A stretch of DNA of 10,143 bases, taken from contig JAITAP010000118.1 in assembly GCA_031284065.1 (NCBI GenBank), positions 1 to 10,143 on the forward strand, written 5' to 3'. The notes under the pieces are model-generated. The model ran no database searches and was not told the origin of the DNA. It saw only the letters and a program-made list of their open reading frames with translations. Numbering within the stretch: the stretch's first letter is position 1; each line of letters starts with the position of its first letter. Source of the DNA: Prevotellaceae bacterium. GTDB lineage: Bacteria > Bacteroidota > Bacteroidia > Bacteroidales > UBA932. The position numbers and the translations under genes were made by a program. This document shows positions 5,815-10,143 of this stretch, in pieces.

Positions 5815-7056
5815 CTAATCAAGCTGCGGTGAAGAAGAAACCGCTTCCTTTGTGTCCGCAGCAAAAAATTTGTTGTTTTCCAACGTGTATTCCATCATGA
5901 AAGACACATTGCCAAGCAAAGAGGCGTTATCGCCTATGGTAGATGTAATAATTTTGCAATTTTTCAGGAGCTGCGGCAGCGCATACCTGTTCAGGTGCTG
6001 CTGCAAGGGGTTGAGAAGGTATTGCCCGGCGGCCATGAGCTCGCCGCCCAGAATAATCACCTCCGGGTTGAACATGTGCAGCATAATGGTAATGATTCGG
6101 CTCAGGTGCTCCGAAACTTGCGCAAACAAGTTAATGGTAAACCTGTCGCCGCTATGGAGCGCCTGCAAAATCTGCTGTAGGGTGAGGTAGTTTCCGCCCG
6201 CCACGTAGCTGTTGAGCGCTGTGCTGGCGCCGCCGCGAATATTTTCCAGTATTTTGGAAACGAGGGCGGCTTCGGAAATCTCTGTTTCCGGGCAGCCTTT
6301 TTTTCCGCAGTGGCATAGCTTGTTGTTGTCAATAATGGGAATATGCCCTATTTCCCCTGCCATGCCGTCAACGCCCCTGTACAGCTTCCCGTTTAGCACC
6401 ATTCCCATCCCGATGCCGGTGCCGCCTATGTAGAGGTATAGAAAGCTCTCCACGCCCTTGCCTGCGCCCAGCGTTTGCTCGGCAACCGTTATGGCGTCCA
6501 TGTCGTGCTGCACCAGCACCGGGTAGGGGAACATTTTTGAGAAAATTTCGGTAACGGGACGGTTCGCGTTGCCAAAGTAGTTGTAGTTAATGCCGGAGTT
6601 CTTATCGGTCAACCCGGGAATGGCAATACTTATCCCCATAATTTGCCGGCGGTTAATCTTGCTGTTGTTGATGATTGTACGAACGCTATGCTGCAAGATT
6701 TTGAGCATTTCGTTGGGGGTCGTAATGCCTATCTTGACGGTCGTTATGGGGGTTATGAACTCGTTGTGCAGGTTTGTTATGGCAATACGCATGGTAAATC
6801 GCTCTACGCACGCCACTATGCAGCAGGCGTAGTCGGAGTTGAGCGCGTAGGTGTAGGCGCAGCGGCCGCCGTTGGAGGCGGCTTTGCCTGTTATCACCAG
6901 CATTTGCCGTTGCACTAACTCCTCCACTACCTTGCCGAGCGTGGGGATGGTATAGTTAATAACCTTGCGCAGCTGCGGGATAGTTAGCTGCCTTTGGTAG
7001 TACAGATGACGAATAATGTCATTTTTAAGAAGCGGTTGTTTGGGTTGTGGTTGCAT
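5815..7056 (-). CDS. ROK-family transcriptional regulator (NagC/Mlc-like)
   Basis: A 413-aa protein with an N-terminal winged helix-turn-helix (about residues 10-58; KNDIIRHLYYQRQLTIPQLRK) and a C-terminal ROK sugar-kinase-fold domain. Visible ROK features are GTGIGMGMVLNGKLYRG (212-228), the zinc site His238 (GEIGH) with Cys248, Cys250 and Cys255 (CHCGKKGCPET), and HDMDA (184-188), which matches the HD-x-x-A of Mlc. The first ATP-phosphate loop (DxGGT in ROK kinases) is replaced near residues 80-95 (VACVERFTMRIAI), so sugar kinase activity is unlikely. ROK regulators sense amino sugars or glucose derivatives and usually repress uptake and catabolic genes. Being first in the locus, it probably controls the transporter and deaminases. 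An upstream consensus promoter at 7460-7490 would leave a leader of about 400 nt. Confidence 0.9.
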   Translation of the reverse strand: MQPQPKQPLLKNDIIRHLYYQRQLTIPQLRKVINYTIPTLGKVVEELVQRQMLVITGKAASNGGRCAYTYALNSDYACCIVACVERFTMRIAITNLHNEFITPITTVKIGITTPNEMLKILQHSVRTIINNSKINRRQIMGISIAIPGLTDKNSGINYNYFGNANRPVTEIFSKMFPYPVLVQHDMDAITVAEQTLGAGKGVESFLYLYIGGTGIGMGMVLNGKLYRGVDGMAGEIGHIPIIDNNKLCHCGKKGCPETEISEAALVSKILENIRGGASTALNSYVAGGNYLTLQQILQALHSGDRFTINLFAQVSEHLSRIITIMLHMFNPEVIILGGELMAAGQYLLNPLQQHLNRYALPQLLKNCKIITSTIGDNASLLGNVSFMMEYTLENNKFFAADTKEAVSSSPQLD

Positions 7057-7459
7057 ACACGAAATACTAATATTATTTTAAAGTACGAAATATTGGCTAT
7101 CAACTCAGGCTACCCTTTGCGCTTCCTGTGCTTCTGCGTGAAATGTATCAGCGCTTCACGCAAGGCGCGATGGCTGCAAAAGGCTTAATCAACGGTCAAT
7201 TCTCAATGCGGTAAATGCCTCCTCACGCAAAAATATGCTGCGGTTATGTTGAACTTTAAAAAAAGAGGAAGTATTACGTGCGTGAGATAATTTACTCTGT
7301 GTATGCGTGCGTACTCGTACGCGCCTTGCAGGAATGACCCTGTCGGCGCAGCACAAAACGGCAATCGTTTTTTTTGCGCAGAAAAATGCGGACTTGCCGC
7401 CGCTTATTTTTACAATGTTTACGTTCATTCTTTGTTATGTTCGCGTAAAAAAACAGATG
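7057..7459. other. Region upstream of the ROK gene without a clear gene
   Basis: No recognisable protein, tRNA or rRNA. The minus-strand frame 7428-7189 (79 aa, MNVNIVKISGGKSAFF) begins about 27 nt after the predicted start of the promoter at 7460-7490, but its composition is irregular (Cys/Arg-rich) and I recognise no family. A perfect small hairpin, GCGTAC-GA-GTACGC, and a second TATTTTTG box (minus strand, 7235-7228, no matching -33) also lie here. It may be a long leader, a small RNA, or a decayed gene. Confidence 0.4.
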
Positions 7460-7490
7460 CAAAAGTAATGAAAAATTTTTAACAATCAAA
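7460..7490 (-). promoter_or_regulatory. Consensus Bacteroidetes promoter upstream of the ROK gene
   Basis: Minus strand: TTTG at 7490-7487, a 19-nt spacer, TACTTTTG at 7467-7460, an exact match to both elements. It points toward the ROK gene, whose start is about 400 nt away, and stands about 30 nt before a 79-codon ORF. It has the same -7 box and spacing as the transporter and pyrG promoters. Confidence 0.6.
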
Positions 7491-7558
7491 GCGTAAAAAA
7501 ATTTTATATGCTTTGACCTTCAAAAATGACTTTGGGGCTTGTGGTGGAGGGGGTCGCT

Positions 7559-7583
7559 GACCGCAGGTCGCTGCCCTGCGGTC
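7559..7583. repeat. Hairpin GACCGCAGG / CCTGCGGTC
   Basis: A perfect 9-bp stem with a 7-nt loop directly beside the left end of the second MITE-like copy. The octamer GGTCGCTG also occurs twice (7552-7559, 7566-7573). No T-run follows on either strand, so it is not a clear terminator. Confidence 0.5.
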
Positions 7584-7584
7584 A

Positions 7585-7773
7585 TGAAAATCTGCCTAAT
7601 TCAAAAACACAAAACAACCTCGGTAGCAGCGGAAAATACATACCCGCCAACATCATTGCCTCGTTGCTCGCTCTGCAAACGCCAAACGCGCAGATTAATG
7701 AGGTTGCTGTTTCGTAAATATTGCCCGGCTACTGAAGTTGTTTTGTTAGATAAATTAGGCAGAAATGAGGTTT
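7585..7773. repeat. MITE-like long palindromic element, copy 2 (diverged)
   Basis: The left part 7591-7628 (CTGCCTAATT...AAAACAACCTCGGTAGCA) and the right part 7727-7773 (GGCTACTGAAGTTGTTTT...AATTAGGCAGAAATGAGGTTT) are imperfect inverted repeats. They match the arms of 21-205. Interior segments also correspond (CATCATTGCCTCGTT versus CCTCATTACCTCATT; AATGAGGTTG on the right). Mismatches are spread through both arms, so this copy is more decayed than copy 1. Confidence 0.6.
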
Positions 7774-7795
7774 GTGCTCGCTTTTCCCGCTCGTT

Positions 7796-7984
7796 ACTCC
7801 GAACGGAGACCGGAGTGCGCGAGGTGCGAGCGTTTCGCTCGGAATGGCGGGGAGTTGGCGCGTAGGGGAGGTTTGCGGACCGCCCCCTGAAAGGTTTGCA
7901 AATCGCCCCCCTTTGTCGGGACAAAATTTTACCTTGTCCCAATTATACGAACAGATTTTACCTGATGTGAGGCAAAAGCCTCAC
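7796..7984. repeat. Intergenic cluster of tandem repeat and small hairpins
   Basis: Between the second MITE-like copy and pyrG there is no gene. Visible structure: CTCCG-AA-CGGAG (7797-7808); CGAGCG-TTT-CGCTCG (7827-7841); a 19-bp direct repeat with 23-bp period (7869-7887 and 7892-7910, three differences, AGGTTTGC...CGCCCCC); TTGTC-GG-GACAA (7914-7925) overlapping GGGACAA...TTGTCCC (7919-7940); and GTGAGGC-AAAA-GCCTCAC (7967-7984). Further small stems continue to about 8085. No known RNA family is recognised. Confidence 0.45.
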
Positions 7985-8171
7985 GGAGTAAAGCGGACGA
8001 GGTAAAGCCTCGCCCGAACGGGGAATTAGGGGAGAACGTGCCGGAGAATGTAACTTGTGCTACTAAGAGGGGGTAACCCCTTGTTTTCCCAGAGTTCTCT
8101 GTCGTAGGGCAGAAAAGCACACAACCCGCCACCTTTATACCGTTATTGTCAAATCAGCGGCCTTCAAATTT

Positions 8172-9782
8172 TCAAAGCTCCGAAATTTCTGCCACCGCCT
8201 TAACAAAGCCCATGAACAGGGGGTGCGGTGTGAGCACGGCGCTCTGAAATTCGGGGTGGAACTGTGAGGCGATAAAAAATCGGTGCGTCGGGATTTCGAT
8301 TATCTCCACCAGACGGGTTTGCTCGTTAACGCCGGAGGCGACCAGCCCGGCCTTTTCCAGCTCCGGCAGGTATTCGTTGTTGAGCTCAAAGCGGTGGCGG
8401 TGACGCTCCACAATTTCCGTTTTGCCGTATATCCTGTGCGCCAGCGTCCCCTCCTTTATGGTGCACTTGTAGCCGCCGAGCCGCATTGTGCCGCCAAGGT
8501 TGGTAATGTGCTTCTGATTTTCCATAATGTCGATAACCTTGTGCGGAGTGTTCGGGTTTATTTCGGACGAGTGCGCATCCTTGTACCCAAGCACGTTGCG
8601 GGCAACCTCCACAACGGCGCACTGCATACCAAGGCAAATGCCGAAGAACGGGATGTTGTTCTCGCGGGCGTAGCGCGCGGCGGCAATTTTCCCCTCTATG
8701 CCGCGCTCCCCAAAGCCCGGCGCAATCATAATGCCCTGCATGTCTTTCAGCGTTTCGGACACGGTGCGCTCGTCTATGTGCTCCGACTGGAAAAAGTGAA
8801 TTTTTACCTTGCACTCGTTGTACACGCCGGCGTGAATGAACGCCTCGAGGATGGACTTGTAAGCGTCGGGCAGCTCTACGTACTTGCCCACCAGCGCAAC
8901 GTTGACCGTTTTTTTCGGACGCTTGGATTTCTCCACAAATTGTCCCCACGCCTCCATATCAGCGTCGGGCGCGTCGTTGAGTTTGAATTTTTTGAGCACC
9001 ACCTCGTCCAGCTTTTCCTTTTGCATCATCAGCGGCACCTCGTAAATGGTGGGCACGTCTATCGACTGCACCACAGCGTCGGGGTCAACGTTGCAGAACA
9101 GCGCAATTTTTCTGCGAAACTCGCGGGGCAAGTCTTTTTCTGTGCGCAGCACAAGTACGTCGGGCTGTACGCCGTTTTCCAGAAGCTGCTTTACGGAGTG
9201 CTGCGTGGGCTTCGATTTGAGTTCTCCCGCCGCTTTGATGTAGGGCACGAGCGTCAGGTGGATAAAGAGCGCGTTGTCTGAGCCGAGCTCGTAGCGCAGC
9301 TGCCGCACGGCTTCTATGTACGGCAGCGACTCAATGTCGCCTACCGTTCCGCCGATTTCCGTAATGACAAAATCGTAGTGATGGCAAGTTCCGAGCAGCT
9401 GAATACGGCGCTTTATTTCGTCCGTAATGTGGGGGATAACCTGCACCGTCTTGCCGAGGTACTCGCCCTTGCGCTCGTTGTTGATTACCGTCTGGTAAAT
9501 GCGCCCGGTGGTAACGTTGTTCTCCTGCGTGGTGTGAATCCCCAAAAACCGCTCGTAGTGGCCAAGGTCGAGGTCGGTTACCGCCCCGTCGATGGTTACG
9601 TAGCACTCCCCGTGCTCGTAAGGGTTCAGCGTATCGGGGTCAACGTTAATGTAGGGGTCGAGCTTCTGGATAGCCACAGAAAAACCACGCGCCTGTAGCA
9701 GCTTGGCAAGAGACGCAGCCACAATGCCTTTTCCAAGAGAGGAAACAACGCCTCCCGTTACAAATATATACTTCGTCGCCAT
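8172..9782 (-). CDS. pyrG: CTP synthase (glutamine-hydrolysing)
   Basis: Makes CTP from UTP, ATP and glutamine in the last step of de novo cytidine nucleotide synthesis. At 536 aa it is full length for the family. The N-terminal synthase domain (about 1-270) has the P-loop SSLGKG (14-19), LDPYINVDPDT, HGECYVTIDG and GGTVGDIES (144-152). The C-terminal class I glutamine amidotransferase domain (about 293-536) has the oxyanion-loop APGFGERG, nucleophile Cys383 in GICLGMQ, and His509 and Glu511 in FHPEF completing the triad. All catalytic residues are present. The start MATKYIFVTGGVVSSLGKG matches homologues. It is transcribed alone from a predicted promoter at 9958-9988 with a leader of about 170 nt containing two hairpins. 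No strong terminator is seen after the stop. Confidence 0.98.
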   Translation of the reverse strand: MATKYIFVTGGVVSSLGKGIVAASLAKLLQARGFSVAIQKLDPYINVDPDTLNPYEHGECYVTIDGAVTDLDLGHYERFLGIHTTQENNVTTGRIYQTVINNERKGEYLGKTVQVIPHITDEIKRRIQLLGTCHHYDFVITEIGGTVGDIESLPYIEAVRQLRYELGSDNALFIHLTLVPYIKAAGELKSKPTQHSVKQLLENGVQPDVLVLRTEKDLPREFRRKIALFCNVDPDAVVQSIDVPTIYEVPLMMQKEKLDEVVLKKFKLNDAPDADMEAWGQFVEKSKRPKKTVNVALVGKYVELPDAYKSILEAFIHAGVYNECKVKIHFFQSEHIDERTVSETLKDMQGIMIAPGFGERGIEGKIAAARYARENNIPFFGICLGMQCAVVEVARNVLGYKDAHSSEINPNTPHKVIDIMENQKHITNLGGTMRLGGYKCTIKEGTLAHRIYGKTEIVERHRHRFELNNEYLPELEKAGLVASGVNEQTRLVEIIEIPTHRFFIASQFHPEFQSAVLTPHPLFMGFVKAVAEISEL

Positions 9783-9810
9783 TTTTAATTTTTAAAGTTT
9801 TATACGAATG

Positions 9811-9843
9811 AAAAATACGCTGCCCAGCGGCGAGCGTATTTTT
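9811..9843 (-). terminator. Terminator-like hairpin in the pyrG leader (candidate attenuator)
   Basis: AAAAATACGCT (9811-9821) and AGCGTATTTTT (9833-9843) form a perfect 11-bp stem with an 11-nt loop. Read toward pyrG on the minus strand, the stem ends in a T5 run 29 nt before the ATG. It is symmetric, so it could also stop plus-strand transcription. Because it lies downstream of the pyrG promoter, premature termination (attenuation) is the natural reading; the GC core is short, so strength is uncertain. Confidence 0.45.
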
Positions 9844-9851
9844 TAGGGTAA

Positions 9852-9877
9852 GACGCTTTACGGTGGAGCGAAGCGTC
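9852..9877. other. Upstream hairpin in the pyrG leader
   Basis: GACGCTT (9852-9858) pairs with AAGCGTC (9871-9877), a 7-bp stem with a 12-nt loop. It sits between the pyrG promoter and the terminator-like hairpin and shares the GACGCT/AGCGT-type sequence with it, so alternative pairing between the two hairpins is possible. Confidence 0.4.
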
Positions 9878-9957
9878 CGGATGCAGCGGTAAGCCTCCTG
9901 AGATATTCACTTTGGTATCAATAATTTTCGCTCTCATTTTTGATGATTAAACCGCCC

Positions 9958-9988
9958 CAAAAGTACGCTTTATTTTTTGAAGCGCAAA
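9958..9988 (-). promoter_or_regulatory. Consensus Bacteroidetes promoter of pyrG
   Basis: Minus strand: TTTG at 9988-9985, a 19-nt spacer, TACTTTTG at 9965-9958; both elements are exact. Transcription would begin near 9953 and leave a leader of about 170 nt before the pyrG ATG at 9782. Confidence 0.7.
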
Positions 9989-10045
9989 ATTTTTTTGCGG
10001 CGACAGTCGCGCTTCGCACACCTCAAAGCTCAAAAATTCTTTATT

Positions 10046-10077
10046 TTTGGCGATACGGGATAAAAAACATATCTTTG
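10046..10077 (+). promoter_or_regulatory. Consensus Bacteroidetes promoter of the right-edge gene
   Basis: TTTG at 10046-10049, a 20-nt spacer, TATCTTTG at 10070-10077; both elements are exact. It is placed about 33 nt before the ATG at 10110 and is divergent from the pyrG promoter. Confidence 0.7.
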
Positions 10078-10109
10078 GGGCAGAAATTCAACCCGTAAAA
10101 CGTAAAGCA

Positions 10110-10143
10110 ATGCCCCGCTACCTTGACCCTAAAAATGATTTGC
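10110..10143 (+). CDS. Start of a PD-(D/E)XK nuclease family transposase (partial)
   Basis: Only 11 codons are in the window: MPRYLDPKNDL. This closely resembles the conserved start of the Bacteroidetes Rpn/PDDEXK 'PD-(D/E)XK nuclease family transposase' proteins (M-[AP]-RYLDPK-x-D, normally followed by a FKRIFG motif beyond the window edge). These are about 300-aa proteins, often multicopy, related to recombination-promoting nucleases of the Rpn group. The upstream promoter at 10046-10077 supports the start. The catalytic region lies outside the window, so intactness cannot be judged. Confidence 0.6.
   Translation, partial: MPRYLDPKNDL

Noticed and set aside
7601..7942. 113-aa minus-strand and 108-aa plus-strand ORFs over the second palindromic element
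   Set aside because: They cover the repeat and hairpin cluster, show arginine-rich low-complexity peptides and match no family.
7057..8171. tRNA, tmRNA, RNase P or 6S RNA gene in the long intergenic region
   Set aside because: Scanned by eye; no tRNA T-loop/anticodon arrangement and no recognisable tmRNA or RNase P core motifs were seen.
8283..9281. 332-aa plus-strand ORF inside pyrG
   Set aside because: Antisense shadow of CTP synthase with no family resemblance; long antisense frames are common in this codon usage.
9930..9965. Bacillus-type pyrG control by G-stuttering at a GGGG start
   Set aside because: G residues follow the -7 box, but they probably lie upstream of the start site, and the terminator stem has no pyrimidine tract to pair with a poly-G leader.

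Overview
The window looks like chromosomal DNA from a member of the Bacteroidetes, probably Bacteroidales. This rests on four things. Several promoter-like sites match the Bacteroidetes consensus (TTTG, 19-20 nt, TAnnTTTG). One gene is the NagB/PIG-L fusion typical of Bacteroides-type genomes. Another encodes a DUF5618-type protein. The right edge carries the start of a Bacteroidetes-style PD-(D/E)XK 'transposase' family protein (MPRYLDPKND). Strong Shine-Dalgarno sites are absent, as is usual for the phylum.

Layout. Positions 1-770 hold no gene. This stretch is filled with palindromic repeats: a 185-bp MITE-like palindrome, a GC-rich simple-sequence tract, and an array of short CCGTCCC/GGGACGG-type hairpins with a GGTAGAAAAC tail. 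From 772 to 7056, five genes on the minus strand form an amino-sugar (GlcNAc/GlcN) locus. In transcription order they are a ROK-family regulator, an FHS-type MFS sugar transporter, a small DUF5618 protein, a NagB-like/PIG-L fusion, and a canonical glucosamine-6-phosphate deaminase (nagB). The 405-bp gap between regulator and transporter holds a consensus promoter, three more palindromes of the left-end family, and a 12-bp motif that recurs just upstream of nagB. Positions 7057-8171 are intergenic, with another consensus promoter, a second diverged copy of the MITE-like element, a short tandem repeat and many small hairpins. CTP synthase (pyrG) occupies 8172-9782 on the minus strand, with its own promoter and a roughly 170-nt leader containing a terminator-like hairpin. 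A divergent promoter and the first 11 codons of the PD-(D/E)XK family gene end the window.

Function. The transporter would import an amino sugar, and NagB would convert GlcN-6-P to fructose-6-P plus ammonia. A dedicated sugar kinase and a NagA-type deacetylase are not in the window. The fusion carries an intact PIG-L metal-site signature, but its NagB-like half lacks two catalytic residues. The ROK protein is the likely local regulator. The most interesting points are the degenerate deaminase half of the fusion, the shared 12-mer as a candidate operator, the repeat-loaded transporter leader, the candidate attenuator ahead of pyrG, and the two palindromic repeat families. I do not see a clearly new multi-gene system.
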